Source of the DNA: Elephas maximus indicus
Lineage: Eukaryota; Chordata; Mammalia; Proboscidea; Elephantidae
Direction: 5' to 3'
NCBI RefSeq assembly: GCF_024166365.1
Contig: NC_064822.1
Coordinates: forward strand, 142,916,823 to 142,980,822
DNA length: 64,000 bases
Of this stretch, positions 12,101 to 27,100 are shown piece by piece; position 1 is the stretch's first letter, and each line of letters opens with the position of its first letter. Position numbers and translations under genes: made by a program. Under the pieces are notes generated by a model. That model was not told where the DNA came from. It searched no databases and saw only the letters and a program-made list of their open reading frames with translations.

Positions 12101-15100
12101 GTGTTACGGTTTACGAGTGGGGTGATTTGGAGCCTGCATCTTTATATGCTTTTGCATTTGAATTTAAGCAGTTGCAGTTGGATTTTATAAATACATTTCA
12201 GAGACTGGATATTCAAGTTGAAACAGGTCTATAAGTAATTGATTCATTCTAATTAAAGTACTTATTACATATTTTTGACTAATTTGGTGGTTTTATTGCT
12301 CTTTTCAAAAATGGCCTAGCCAAGTATTAACTATTATAAACAGCCTATGGTTAAATTAGCATAGCCTGCTTTTTCTAACTGTATCATTATGGTATTTGAC
12401 TGATTTATTGAAGTAGATTTAGCGGTAAAGGCAAGAGCCAACTTTATTTTCCCACCACCACTTCCTTTAAACCATACCAAATGGACTTTATCTTCCTAGC
12501 TGTAGCAATAATTCATATAGATTTCATATCTTTTTAGGCAACTTTAAGGTATCAATGAGCAGTTTCATTTTCAGGTATTAAAAAGTCCACTGCAGTCTAT
12601 ATAAAAATATCAACCTCTCATCCTATTTAAAGCTTCTCCTTTACTCATCCCTGCTCAGAGTTAACCAAAGCTTGGAATACTGTAGGAGGGAGGGAGACGT
12701 GTTTAATTTTTTGTGTCTTCCCAGTTTCATATCCTGTCCCCACAAGATGGGGACAGATATCAGAAAGAAGGTAAAGTTACAGATGGCTGATGAGAGTAAT
12801 GCACTCTCTGTGATAGACTGAGACCCTTTTTAACATTCTGCTCTGGGAATAATCAAATAGAACCAGAAATCACAATATATGTTGTAAAAGTGAAGTAGAC
12901 AAACATTTGAATAGGAAGAAAAAGATAGTAAAAACAATTAAAACACTCCTTCTCCCGTCCTTCCTCTTCCCCTGTGTAAAACAAAACAAGTTTCTTCTCA
13001 ACATCCTCCTTACATCTTCCAAACGTGTGGAATTGAGGCACTGTGAGGTAAATCAGCACTGTGACGTTGATGTGCAGTGTCTACTCTGAACAGGGTGGTA
13101 TTCTGCCCTGTCCCCCCACCCTTGCCATCTTTCTGTGACATGTGATCTGGAGAAGAAAACTAAGCAGCCAGTCCAGCTTTTTTTCTGGAAGGTGAACATA
13201 TTTGAATTCAAGTGACTGAGGGCAGATTTTTTTTTTTTAATTGTACTTTATGGTGGGTTTATATGAAAGTTTACAGAACAAACTAGTTTTTCATCAAACA
13301 GTTAGTATACACATTGTTCTATGACATTGATTAACATCCTCACGACATGTCAGCACTCTCCCTTCTCAACCCTGGGTTGCTGATTACCAGCTTTTCTGTT
13401 CCCTCCTTCCTTCCAGTTCCTGCCCCAGGGCTGGTGTGCCCCTTTAGTCTTGCTTTGTTCCATGGACCTGTTCAATCTTTGGATGAAGGCTGAACCTCAG
13501 GAGTGACCTCATTACTAAGCTGAAAGGGTGTCCAGGGGTCATTACTCTCAGGGTTTCTCCAGCCTCTGTCAGGTCAACAAGTCTGGTCTTTCGTTTTGAG
13601 TTAGAATATTGTTCTACATTTTTCTCCAGCTCTGTGCAGGACCCTCTATTGTGATACCTGTCAGAGCAGTCAATGGTGGTAGCTAGATAGGCACCATCTC
13701 GTTGTTCTGGACTCAGTCTAGTGGAGGCCATGGTAGATGTGGCCCATTAGTCCTTTGGACTAATTTTTCCCTTGTATCTTTAGCTTTCATCATTTTTCCT
13801 TGCTCCTGAAGGGGTGAGACCAGTGAAATATCCTAGATGGCTGCTCACAGGCTTTTAAGACCCCAGATGCTATTCACCAAAGTAGAATGTAGAACATATT
13901 CTTTATAAACTATGCCATGCCAATTAAGCTAGATATTCCCTGAGACCATGGCCCCCACAGCCCTCAGCCCAGCAATTCAGTCCCTCGGGGAGTTTGGATG
14001 TGTCTGAGGAGTTACCATGGCCTTGCCTTGTACAGCTTGTGCTGGGTTCCCCAGTATTGTGCACTGTCTTACCCTTCACCAAGGTTTCCACTTACCTATT
14101 GTTTATTAAATGTTTTTCTGTCCCTACCCCTCCCCTCCCTTGTAACCATCAAAGATTGTTTCTTTTTGTATGTAAACCTTTTCATGAGTTTTTACAGTAG
14201 TGGTCTCATGTAAATTTGCCCTTTTGTGATTGTCTTATTTCATTCAGCATAATTCCTCCAGATTCATCCATGTTATGAGATGCTTCATAGATTCATCGTT
14301 GTTCTTTATCACTGCGTAATACTCCATCGTGTGTGTGTACCACAGTTTTTTATCCATTCATCTGTTGATGGGCATCTAGGTTGTTTCCATCTTTTTGCTT
14401 TTGTGAACAATGCTGCAGTGAACATGGGTGTGCATATGTCTGTCCCTGTAATGACTCTTATTTCTTTAGGATATATTCCTAGGAGTGGGATTGCTGGATC
14501 ATATGGCATTTCTATTTCTAGCTTTCTAAGGAAGTGCCATATCATTTTCCTAAATTTTTCCCAGTCTATAGGTTCTCTTTTTACTCTTTTGGTAAAGTCT
14601 TTTGATGAGCATAAGTGTTTAGTTTTTAGAAGATTTCAGTTATCTAGCTTATCCTCTGAAGCTTGTGTGTTGTTGGTTGTGGTTTGTGTCCTATTAATGC
14701 CCTGTATTAGGGCCCCTGGTGTTGATCCTATTTTCTCTTCTATGAACTTCGTGGTTTTTGGCTTTATATTTAGATCTTTGTTCCATTTTGAGTTAGTTTT
14801 TGTATATGGTGTGAGATATGGGTCCTGTTTCATTTTTTTGCAGATGGACATGCAGCTTTGCCAGCACTATTTGTTAAAAAGACTGTCTTTTCCCCATTTG
14901 ATGGACTTTGGACCCTTGTTGAAGATGAAGTGACCATAGGTGGATGAATTTACATCTGGGTCCTCAGTTCTGTTCCATCGGTCAATGTATCTGTTACTGT
15001 ACCAGTACCGGCTGTTTTGGCTATCGTAGCTGTATAGTTGGTTCTGAGGTCAGGTATTGATAATCCTCCTACTTTATTCTTCTTCTTCAATAGTGCTTTA

Positions 15101-18100
15101 CTTATCCTGGGCTTCTCCCGTTTCCATATAAAGTTAGTGATAATTTTTTCCATCTCTTTAAAGAATGTTGTTAGTATTTGGATTGGTATTGCATTGTATT
15201 TGTAATTTGCTTTGGGTAGAATTGTCATTTTTACAATGTTGAGTCTACCTATCCATGAGCATGGTATGTTTTTCCATTTATGTAGATCTCTTTTGGTTTC
15301 TTGCAGTAGTGTTTTGTAGTTTTCTTTGTATATGTCTTTTACATCCCTGGTTAGATTTATTCCCAAGTATTTTATTTTTTTAGGGGCTATGTGTATGATA
15401 AATGGTATTATTTTCCTGCTTTCCTTCTCTTCATTCTTTTTATTGGTGTGTAGGAAACCAACTGATTTTTGTATGTTTATCTTGTATCGTGCAATTCTGC
15501 TGAATCTTTCTATTAGTTCCAGTAGTTTTCTCATGGAGTCTTTTGGGTTTTCTATGTGTAGTATCATATTACCCAAAAATAGGAACTGTTTAACTTCATT
15601 ACCAATTTGGTTGCCTTTTATTTCTGTTTCTTGCCTTATTGCTCTAGCTAAGACTTCCAAAACAGTGTTAAATAGGAGTTGTGATAAAGGACCTCCTTGT
15701 CTTTTCCTGTTTTCAAGGGGAATGTTTTCAGCCTCTCTCCATTAAGAATGATGTTGGCCGTTGGTTTTGCATATACGCTGAGTGCAGAATTCTTGGCATT
15801 ATGTCTCATTCTCTAAAATAAAAAGAAAAAAAAATATATTTTACAACATAAAATATATTTTCCCTGCACAAGAGTAAGACAAAGGAAAGGTAGCCTGAAG
15901 TAATTTAGAGAGAAGAACATCTGTAGGTTTTGTTTTACTGAAGTTATAATTGGGCAATGATTTTATATAGTTCTTATAACTACTTAAAAAACCATTTTAA
16001 TTAGTGTAATTCATTTACTACTTGACTAATAGCAGCTTTAACATTTTTATAGCCTTGACAGAAATGTAGAGAAAGTGCACATTGAATACTACCATGTTTT
16101 TATGATTAACTTCTGTGTGTGTTTAACAGATGTAATTATGAAATATTATATTACTGAATTCATCTTTAACAAAGCATATTTCTTTTGGTAGGCTCATGCT
16201 CACAAGGATGGGTAGCGCTAAAAAATAACTGTTACAGAATTAGTAAAGAGAGTAAGCCATGGAATATAGCCCAGCGACATTGTAATTTATCCTTAAGTTC
16301 TGCACATCTTGTGGATATAAAAAATGAAGAGGAAAAAATTTTTATATTTTCACATCTCAGGTCAAAGAATCAAATAATAGTATGGACTGGTCTTAGTGAT
16401 TTAAAGGTCAGTAAATGTAAAGAAATGCACATAATGTGATAAACAGAACTTTATTTTACCTGTATCCATTCATTTATTTATTCTTTTCATTCATTGTGCA
16501 TTTATTCATTCAATAAATGCTTATTGAATATGTCTTATGATTCCTTAATTTTGGTCTTCATCAGGTCTCTTTTAAATTCATTTGAGTAATTGCACCCATT
16601 TCTTCACTTGATTTACCACCTAAACCATTTATTCTCAAATTTGTACCTAGCCCACTTTCCTCTTCTGAACTCCAGACGTATATCGAATTTTTATCTGATT
16701 ATCCCTTTTGATATTTCCCTCAGGCACTTTAACATTGCCCAAAATGAACTTAACATCTCTCCCCCACCACCACCAAACCAGCTCCCCTTCTGACCTCTGT
16801 GAATGATATAAAGCCCTGGTGGCACAGTGGTTAAGAGCTATGGCTGTCAACCAAGAGGCTGGCAGTTCAAATCTACCACCTGCTCCTTAGAAACCCTGTG
16901 GGGCAGCTCTACTCTGTCCTATAGGGTCACTATGTGTTGGAATTCACTTGGTGGCAATGGGCGAACAATATTTCTCCATTTTATTGCTTTCATTCCACAC
17001 ATCCAGGCTGTGGAGCTTAGTGTTACTAAAAGAGATGGAGAAAGCTCTGAAGATTTTGTTTAATATAAGTGAATTAAGGAGTGTGTGGCATTTTTATTTA
17101 GCATTCCTAACACTGTGGAGTAGCTCATTAAATTTCATTTTGGTCAGCATTTGTAGAGAAACCCTAGACCTAACACAGTCATCTCTGCACAGCCTGTGCT
17201 TTCTCAAGGGTCCATTTACTTACACTTCCTGCTTCTCAAAGATAAATCTGTTCTCCAGGGGATGTGCTTATCTGTAGTGACCCAAGGCAAATCCTATCTG
17301 TTTGATACCAACTTTTCCGTGGAACTGTGCATCAGCTTGGAAAAAACTCTTCACAATTTTTAATTGCATTTTTCATCATTCTTTTACTGAGCTTTTTTTT
17401 TTTTTTTATCTTTTAATAAGCAGTGAATGAAGTTCTAGTAAAGGTTCCTCAAGCCACAGTTCATTTCATTTCAGGCATCTCAGTCTCCCCTCCTCCTCCT
17501 CTGCTAATAGCTGAGTCTAATGGCACCTTCTAAGTGCCAGGCACCATTCTGCGTGTTTTAGTGTATGATGTATGAAGACATTGTGGCCCAGAGAGGTTAA
17601 TTTCCCGTATGAACTCGCATCGGAGTCAGCTCTTAACCACTGTATCCTGCAACCTCTGCACTGAGCTGGTCTCTTGAGGCTAACATCCAAGTTGCCTGCT
17701 GGGCCATAATCTCCATGGTAGACTGAGAAAGTAATAACCCCTTTAAGTAAACTCATGCTGATTGAGTGTGAGTTTGTTGTTAGACTTTAAAGATAAAAAG
17801 TATGTCTTATTCAGCATGCATTTTTAGGTTCCAATTGGGGTCTGGCATTCAATGAAGGATTACCAGTCCCACTTTTTATTTTTTTCACTTTTGGAGGGCT
17901 ACATAGGTTACCCTCATTTAATCTGTGCAACATGCTTATGAGGTATATACTGTCACTATTCCCATTTTATAGATAAGGAAAATGGAGCTCAGAAAGATTC
18001 TGGGTCACATAGCTGATAAGAGGCAATACCAGCCCTTGAACCTGTTTCTGTCTGACCTTAAGCACTTGAACATACTGCCTCTGAGCCTCTGCCTGTTTTA

Positions 18101-21100
18101 AAAACTATAGCACCATATATGTAATAAAGCAGACTTTTTGATGGAACAATTGGTATTCCATTCTCCTAGATGGACTTGAAATGTGTTTTAAAATCTCTTT
18201 AGAATGTCTGGAGGTAGCAGTTCTTTTTAATCCTCTTTCATGCAACTACCTTGGCTGTGTGTTTGATGCTGGGGATGGCATGAAAATTGCAATATAGACA
18301 TAGTCTATTTTCATAGTTCTTATTGTCTGTATAAGAATCATGCTTATTTTTGAGGAGCTATTATGTGCCTTATGTTTTGTACGCATACGGTCTAAACCTG
18401 TTGACAACATGCAAAGTAATCATGATTATCCACTGTACAGGAGAGAAAGAAAACGTAGTTTTTAAGAGATTCCACAGTTGCCCAAGAATAGATGGTAAGT
18501 GGCAGAAATATGGTTAGAATCCAGGTGTATCTTTGTCAAAGCTTAAACTTTTCCCCTTTCAGGGAGGGTAGACATATAACTATTTAGAGTAATGTTCGTT
18601 ACTTTGTGAGGATTGAGTTTGATGACATTCACTGGTGACACCCCTTAGCAGAATGGTGGTTAAGAAGGTATCAACAACCTCTTTTGATATATTTGACAGA
18701 TTTGATGACTTTAAACAATAATAACTAACATTTAACAAATGACTCAGCATTATGCTGAGCCCTTCACATGCATTGCCTCTCTAATTCTTTCCACAGCCTT
18801 AAGAAGTGGGGTTCTATTATTATGCCCATTTTACAGATGAGAAAACAGGGACTTAGTGTGAGATTCAGCAGTTTGCCTGAAAACATATGACTTAACAGTG
18901 AACTCAAGTGAACTGTGTATCCAGCTCAACATTGTTATTTCTAAGGAAATCTCTGTAAAATTATTAAGTCCATTGCTATTTTAAAAGTCATAGAATGTTT
19001 TAAAATAGGGATGTGAATAATCAAAATTTTCAAATACACATTTTTGTAATGAAGTAATTGAAGATACGACTCTAACTTTTCCTTTTAATTGGCTTAATTT
19101 CTACCTCTTGTTACAGAAAGAAGGCCATCTCACTTGGACAGATGGATCGTCTTATAGCCTTAAGAAAAATGAAATATTTTCTTTTCCACTGTTAGCAAAG
19201 AATGAAACAGATTGCTACATTTTACAGCAAAATGCAACTGGATTGAACTATTTCTTTACAAGATTTTTCTGTTATGTTCCATTGCCATATATTTGTGAAT
19301 ATGAATGTAATTATTTTTATTACTGTCCTTATATTCAGTAATATTACTTTTTTATTATTTAAAATTATTTAAAATTCAACCTTATTTTTTTCAGCACTTT
19401 CTCTGCAGGAAAACTTTTCGTTCTATGTAAAGAATGTTGGGACAACTGAAGTTGTATTTAGTTGGAATAAATTGAGTGGTTGGAATTACTTGAATAAGTG
19501 GCTGCAACTGGGATATAAGATTATCATTAAATATTATTTATGTTATACAGAAGAACAATATTTTGAAAGCATGCCCCCAAATACAACAGAAAAAGCAATT
19601 ACCGGACTGTCTCCTGGTCGTATTTACAGATTTTTGCTCTTCGCAATAAATAAATGGGAGGCAAAAACTACTTTAAGTCCAGTATTCATAGTAGAAACAC
19701 GTAAGTTACAAGACATCTGAAAGTATTACTTTTCAAATATCTAGTGGTTAAGAGCTACGGCTGCTAACTAAAAGGTCGGCAGTTCAAATCCACCAGGCGC
19801 TCCTTGGAAACTGTATAGGGCAGTTCTACTCTGTCCTATAGGGTCACTATGAGTTGGCATCGACTCAATGGCAGTGGGTTTTTTTTTTTTTTTTTTAGTG
19901 AATAGTTCCCGAGGGTCTAGTATTTTCTCATAGCACTCTGGGCATACCTGTATCTTTTACCATTTTTAATTATGACAGATGTGTTTATGTGTGTAGCTTC
20001 CCTGTTAGATTATAAATCATGTGAAGTAAAAAACTATGACCGACTTGTCTTATAGCCCCAGCCAGAATAGTGCCCAGTCCATAGCAGATACTCAGTGTAT
20101 TTTGTGGAACTGAATTTTTGACATGTTCTAAGAGTAGGAGACAGACAGACATGCATCTGTATCTTCAAGAGACTTACAATTTAAAGTATCGTTGTTGTTA
20201 GGTGCTGTCGAATCAGGTCCTACTCATAACCACCCTTTGTACAATAGAAAGAAACAGTGGCTGGTCCTGTGCCATCCTCGTGATCATTGTTATGCTTGAG
20301 CCCATTGTTGCAGCCACTGTGTCAATCCATCTCATTGAGGGTCTTCCTCTTTTTTCACTGACCCTCTACTTTACCAAGCATGATGTCCTTCTCTAGCGAC
20401 TGATCCCTTTTAATAACATGTCCAAAGTATGTGAGACGAGGTCTCACCATCTTGCTTATTAAGGAGTATTCTGGCTGTACTTCCTCCGAGACAGTTAAAG
20501 AATTAAGAAGGAATAAAAGTTAAAGCTATCAGAACTACAGAGAAAATATAATGATCTAGATGTCAGTCAGTAAATGCTTACAGGAATTTAGAGAGTGAGG
20601 TGATTGGGGAAGACTCCTGACATGGAATATTACACTCAAGGCTTAGCCTTGGCCTTGAAGGAAGAAAAGCATGCTGTGAACTAAAGTGCGGAGACGTGAA
20701 TTGGTGGAAGATGAATAGTGCAGATTTACTGAAGATTTCCTCAGGCACAGGGGTAAGATCGGTTTGAGGGGTAGGTGGTGTCATATTTCGGAGTGTCAGA
20801 GGTATCTGTCTCAGATGATTGGACTTGACCTTGAAAGCTGTGGAAATCCATTCAGACCGTAGTTTCTAAGATTTGCTTTAGATTAACACTTTTATATATA
20901 TTATCTCACTCAATTCTTATCCCAACCCTGTAGAGATGAGAAAACTGAACTTCAGAAAGGTTATGCAAACCGACTGGAGAACACGCATTGTTCAGTAGCA
21001 GAGCCACAGGGGATCCCAGATGGTCTTAATTTACCTTACAGCTCCTAAAAATAGAATCGAGAAGAGCATGTGCGCATGAGGGTGTGAATTGGGGGCTGGG

Positions 21101-24100
21101 GGATGAACATAGATCTGAGGCCTATATGTGCAAGGTATTGTTTTAAGAAAATTAATCTTGCTGGTTTAATTAGGAAGATTAATGGCACTGAATGAAATAG
21201 TTTGGAGTAGGGCCTTATTTCTGTGACTGAGTGCCTGAGTTTGGGTGATGGTGGGAATGAGGAGTGAATAATAAGTCCTTGCCTTCTAGTCTGACAAAGC
21301 AGGACAGGTGGAAAGGCCATGCTACATGATTGTCGAATGCCTCAAGTGCCATTTTGGTGGTGTGGATAACAAACAATATATTGAACAATTAGTGTGTGTT
21401 AGACACTGTGCAAGGAGCCCTGGTGGCACAGTGGTTAAGCACTTGGCTGCTAACTGAAAGGTTGGAGGTTTGAACCTACCAGCTGCTTCATGGGAGAAAA
21501 GACCTGGAGATCTGCTCCCATAAAGATTTCGGCCTGGGAAACCCTACAGGGCAGTTTTACTCTGTCATAGGGTCACTGTGATTCAGAATGGACTCGACAG
21601 CACACAACAACAATAAGCATCGTGCCAAGTCCTTTACATTCGTTATCTCATTTTAACCTCATAATAATTTTAAGAGGCAGCTACTAGTATAATCCCCATT
21701 TTACGATCTAGACAACTGAGGCTCACAGAGTAGTAATTTACCCAGGGGACAGAGCTAGAAAGGCTAAGAGCCAGGAGTTAAGCCCAGTGTTTCTTTCTGG
21801 GCTAGTATGGAAGCTCTTAGCTCATATCACTAATACACATTTTTTTCTCACTTTTTTCCTATAGGCCCATTACCAGCCCAAAATTTCAGAGAAACTTATG
21901 TGACTCCAGCAGAAATATTTGTACACTGGGATCCTCCAGATCCTGTATCGTTTCATCATTATCTTGTGACTATTTTAGATGTTGAAAACAATAGATCAGA
22001 AGAGCTGTTTGTTGAAAAACTCAACACAACGACAATGATTGGAAATCTCAAATCTTTTCATCATTATCTGATATATCTATTTAGTGTAGCGGAAAGAGGA
22101 ACTTTAAGCAGCTTTGAGAAACCTATTTCAACTATTACAGGTAAGCAAGGGCACATTTTGCCTTTTAATTAATAAAAGATATAAACTGCATACAGTATAT
22201 CAAAATATTATTTTGATGAAATCTTATTTAGTTTACCCTTAGTAGGTACAAATACAGTTGAATGTTTGAACATTAAATCAAAATTCTAAACATGGGTTCT
22301 AAATTCTAAAGTCATTTACATGTACATGAACTTTTTAAACATTATTCTGATCTAATTTGTTTTTGGAAATCCTGATGGCATAGTGGTTAAGAGCTATGGC
22401 TACTAACCAAAAGGTAAGCAGTTTGAATCCACCAGGAGTTCCTTGGAAACTCTATGGGGCAGTTCTGCGCTGTCCAGTAGGGTCACTCTGAGTCAGAATC
22501 AACTCCATGGCAGTGGGTTGGGTTTTGGGAGTTTGTTTTTACTAGGTTCCTCGAAGACTTTTTCCTTGCCATAGCTTTGGCTGAGAAAATAAATTATCTT
22601 AAGATATAAAAATGAGTTTATCCAGTAATTTTTAGTAACACTAGATACAACAAGTAGGTCTGCACAGTTTGACCAGTTTTACTTTCCTCTTCATTTTCTT
22701 ATTACCACTGAGACTAGTGTGACAAGTTGACCTCTAGGGGGCAGTATCATTCTAGGAATTTTTGCAAATGTATGACTCATCTCCACTCACCTCCACATGG
22801 CAGTTTTTGAATCCTTGGTGGTTAAAAACAATCTACCTTTTCATTAATCCCTCTATTTCTACCCCTAAAAAAAAAAAAACCCTAAGTATGAGTAATTTTT
22901 TTGAAAAGGTAAAATACTATTTATTATATGAATCAATATCTGGCACGTAGTAGGCATCCAATATATATTTGATAAAAGAATGAATAACCTCAATAATGGG
23001 ATCATTACTCTTATGGAACCCTTACAAATTCGAAGAACTTGCCAAACACTTGAAGATTCTATTTCTATTTTTCCTGGAGTTGTAATGTTTAAGTTTATTA
23101 ATAAATATTGTGTGATAATAATGAGATACATTTTTCTTCAAAATTGAATGCTTTTCAAGACATGGCAACATACAGATTTGCTACATTTACTTTAAACATA
23201 AATTAATATTGAATTGAGATTTTTTACTCTGCATGAGTAATGTTAACCAAGGTATGGGTATCTATTTATCTGTTTCTCTAAGGTATTAATCCACCTCAGA
23301 AAATTTATGCTAAACCTGAAGATGTGGGAGAAGACAGCATAATTCTTCAGTGGGAACCCCCACAAGATGGCCATGAGTTCTACATTCAAACAAAATCCAT
23401 ATCAAATACAAGCAAAATAATGCAGCATTATATAAAAGATAAAAATAGATTCAAGATTGATAATTTAATCCCTGGAATGATTTATGATTTTGGAGTAGCA
23501 ACAGTGATTAATGGGAACTTGAGTGAGCTGGTAACTATTCAACAAACTCTAAGTGAGTTTTCATTCTTACCTGATATTTGCTGATTTGGGGATATTGTAA
23601 AATATTTCCTGCCTTACCCCTTCAGCCATAGGCTGTACTTTTCAAGTATATTTTTGGTGTGCTTTATTTATCCTAGGACCTGAAACAAGGCCTTTTTTTC
23701 CTGAAAATTCTCCATGCTTATTCAAAGGCAACATTTTCTTGTGATTAAGAGCGTGACCCTAGAGCCACACAGCCATGGCTTGAATCCGAGTTCCACTATT
23801 TGGGAAACCCCTGGCATCATTCAATAAGTAATCATTTGAACATTTATCAAGGATGGAGAAAGAAAATAAATAAATGCCAGCTCTCCGTTCTTGTTGAGAA
23901 GTAACAGTCTTAACAACAATAAACCCTCTCATAGTGCTTGAGGAGATACGGCCACTCATAGCAGGAAGAAAAGCCATTTCAGCTGTCTGTGTGGGTAACA
24001 TGTCTCTCTGTGCCCAGATTGTCCTGAGGGTAGGAGAGCTGTGGGAGATCTGTGCTTGGGGTCCCTTTTCTTCTTCTGTGTGTGTAGAAGAATAATTTTT

Positions 24101-27100
24101 TAGGATAGACTAGACATCCCTGAGGTGTCACTCTACCTTTGGAATTATAAAAGTCTTTGAATTTGGCCTAGTTTAATTCATCTTGTATTAAAAAAAACTT
24201 CCTACAGCCCTGGAGCCTCCACTTCTTTTGAAAATACTTTTGCAGGACAAGGGATAAGGCTAGAGGTCACAGTCACAGACCAAATACAGTTAATACCTTT
24301 TTTTGTAAATTGAAATCTGCTCTCATCCAAGTTTCCAGTGGTGAAGGATATAGACATATAGATATATAGGCAGACCCGTACCCCAGTCTACACCTTTCTG
24401 GCCTTGGTGGCACTCTGTTTTTAATATCATACGTTAAGATTATTGGCTCTCTTTCCTAGGAAAGTGAAATTAACGGGAAACCACGTTTACTGGCTGGAGT
24501 GAATGTCACCTACTCTTGGGCTGTCACTTTCACAACTTAAATTACATTATGCTTGTTTGAAGCCTTGACTCTCCTTAGAAAATATCTGGAGCACCTATGA
24601 CCATAGAAGTGAATTGTTTCCATGATTATACTGGTCATTCACTCGTCTTTTTTTTTTTTTTAACTTCTTTTTGGGCATTTACTTCTAACCCCCAAATCTT
24701 TAATTCCTGCTCAAGGCACCTCGGAAGCATTCACAGATCATTACCCACAGATTTAGATGGATCAGATGTTTGTGGGATGTCACCCTAGCCCTGGAAAAGC
24801 CATAGTTACTCTAAGAGCTTTGTAACTGAAGAAAGAGATGAGGAATTTAAAGAGGAAACTCATATCAAACATCAGTGATAACAAAAAAAAAAGTTAAAAA
24901 AAAATATAACTAGAGAAGGAAAAACATGAGAAGAGTACCTTGAAAGCTAGTAGTATTCTGTATGGGATTTGTCATAGCTAGGATATTGGTGGTGTAGTGG
25001 TTAAGTGCTATGGCTGCTAACCAAAGGGTTAGCAGTTCGAATCTGCCAGGCGCTCCTTGGAAACTCTATGGGGCAGTTCTATTCTGTCCTGTAGGGTCGC
25101 TATGAGTTGGAATCGACTCGACGGCATTAGGTTTGGTTTTTTTGCTTTAGGATACTGAACATTTTCTTATCACTGCCAAGGATAAAAAAGGCAAGCCAGA
25201 TACATTTTACAGGTGATGAGTTGAGATTCATGGAAACGTTACACTGATTTTATGTTCTGGAATGCTAATTATAGATATGTGTTTAAATCCTTTTGTCCTG
25301 GCTCTTGTGAAGCACCAGAATCATGTTATCAAATATTTAACAATGACTTAGAGCAAGTTTCGTTGCATCAAAACAGCTGTCACCAATAAAACTGAAAAAG
25401 AAAGGCTGTCCAATTATTCTCTGGAGGAATATATCTATTTAGAAGAAAGACTGACTTAAGGATTCACCGCATGGCATTCCAACAATACAGAAATGGAACT
25501 GATATTAAAATTGACCAGAGGAAAAATAATTGATTGGAAATTGTCTAAAATTCAAATCTGCTTAAATAGCACAGTGGAGTATTAAGGTACAACAAAGACA
25601 TTTAATAGAGGTTACCCAGACCCAGTTAGGGAGTATAAAATGAAAATAGATTCTTCCTTCAAGCTGTTGCCCGAATGGTATTTCTAAAAACAAGATGACA
25701 TGCCTGCTCAAAATCTCTATTGCCTACAGAATACAATCTGAGCTCCATAGCATGGCAGGCAAAGCCCCACACAGTGTGCAGCCTCAGAGGCAGCCATTTC
25801 AAGCCCAACCCCTGTTCCTCATACATACCGCATGCTTTAACCAGCCTGAGTGCTTGCCGCGTGCCCGGCACAGCGCTAAGCACTTTATGTATAAACGTTG
25901 GTGTTGTTGCTAGTTGCCCTCCAGTTGGCTCCAAAGTCTTGTGACCTTATGTATAACAAAAGAAAACATCGCCCCGTCCTGAGCCATCTTCATGATATTT
26001 GGTATATTTGAGTCCATTGTTGCAGCTGTTATGCCATTCCATCCTTTCACGGGTTTCCCTTGTTTTTGATGACCATCTACCAAAAGTGATGTCTATTTCT
26101 AGAGATTGATCTTTCCTGATGAAAGTATCCAGCTTATGGGAGGTGAAGTCTCGCCATTCCTAAGGAACACTCTGGTTGTATTTCTTTTAAGACTCTATAT
26201 ATACAACCATTTAATCATTACAATGATCCTACAAAGTGGTATCAGCCTCCTTCTCACTGTAGGGAGGAGGAGACCAAGGCACAGCGTGGCTAAATAACTT
26301 GCCAAAGACTACCCGACTGGCAGATGGCCTAAGAACTTTGTTATTCCCTGAACACATGGGGATGCCTTTTTTGGGTCCCATGCCTTACTCGTACTTTTCT
26401 CTTTGCCTGGAATTCTTTTGTCACTGCTTCTCCTTTCTCCCTACTCACACACATGTTCCTGGTAAACTGGTACTATTTTTCAAGACTCAGATAAAACATC
26501 AGTTCTGGAAAGCCTGCCCCAATTATCTCTGGGAGAATTGCTGATTTCCTTCTCTGTTTTTATCAGCTTTCTGTTCCTGTCAGTAGCTCAGCACTGACCA
26601 TTTGGGATTCTGGTTAGTGATCTTTGCATCTCTGTTCTGAGATTGAGGACTTTTGAAAACAGGAACCTGACCTTATTTATTCAAGCATTTTTCCTAGTAT
26701 AGGTTTTCAGTAAATATTTGCTTAATAAATAGATAAAAAGTGAAAAATTGGAAAGTCTCTCAGATTCTTCTGTTTCTCAAACTGTTATTGAAAATTTCGG
26801 AAGTTAATTTTTTTTATTATATGTGCATTTACTGTCAGAGTATCTACCTTATTTCTCTAAGTCTGACATAGTAAGCGTAAGTTGAATGCATAGACATTGA
26901 ATTTTTATCACAGATTCAGCAATACGCTGGACCAAATACAGAGAAATATGTTTGAAAATTTAAAAGTACTAATTATAAATCTTTTCTCTCTTTTCATCTT
27001 TCAGAGCCTAAACCAGTCCCCATTGTTATCCCCTATGAAAATCATGGTACCTCTGTAACCTTATTTGTTCAAATGCCTGATATTGGAGTGTTTGATGGCA

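Noticed and set aside
14280..14933. 217-codon plus-strand open frame
   Set aside because: It lies entirely within the antisense L1 and is the complement of ORF2; no independent gene evidence.
16192..19306. CTLD as a separate lectin gene
   Set aside because: No start codon or stop of its own, and it joins FN3 exons on both sides in phase.
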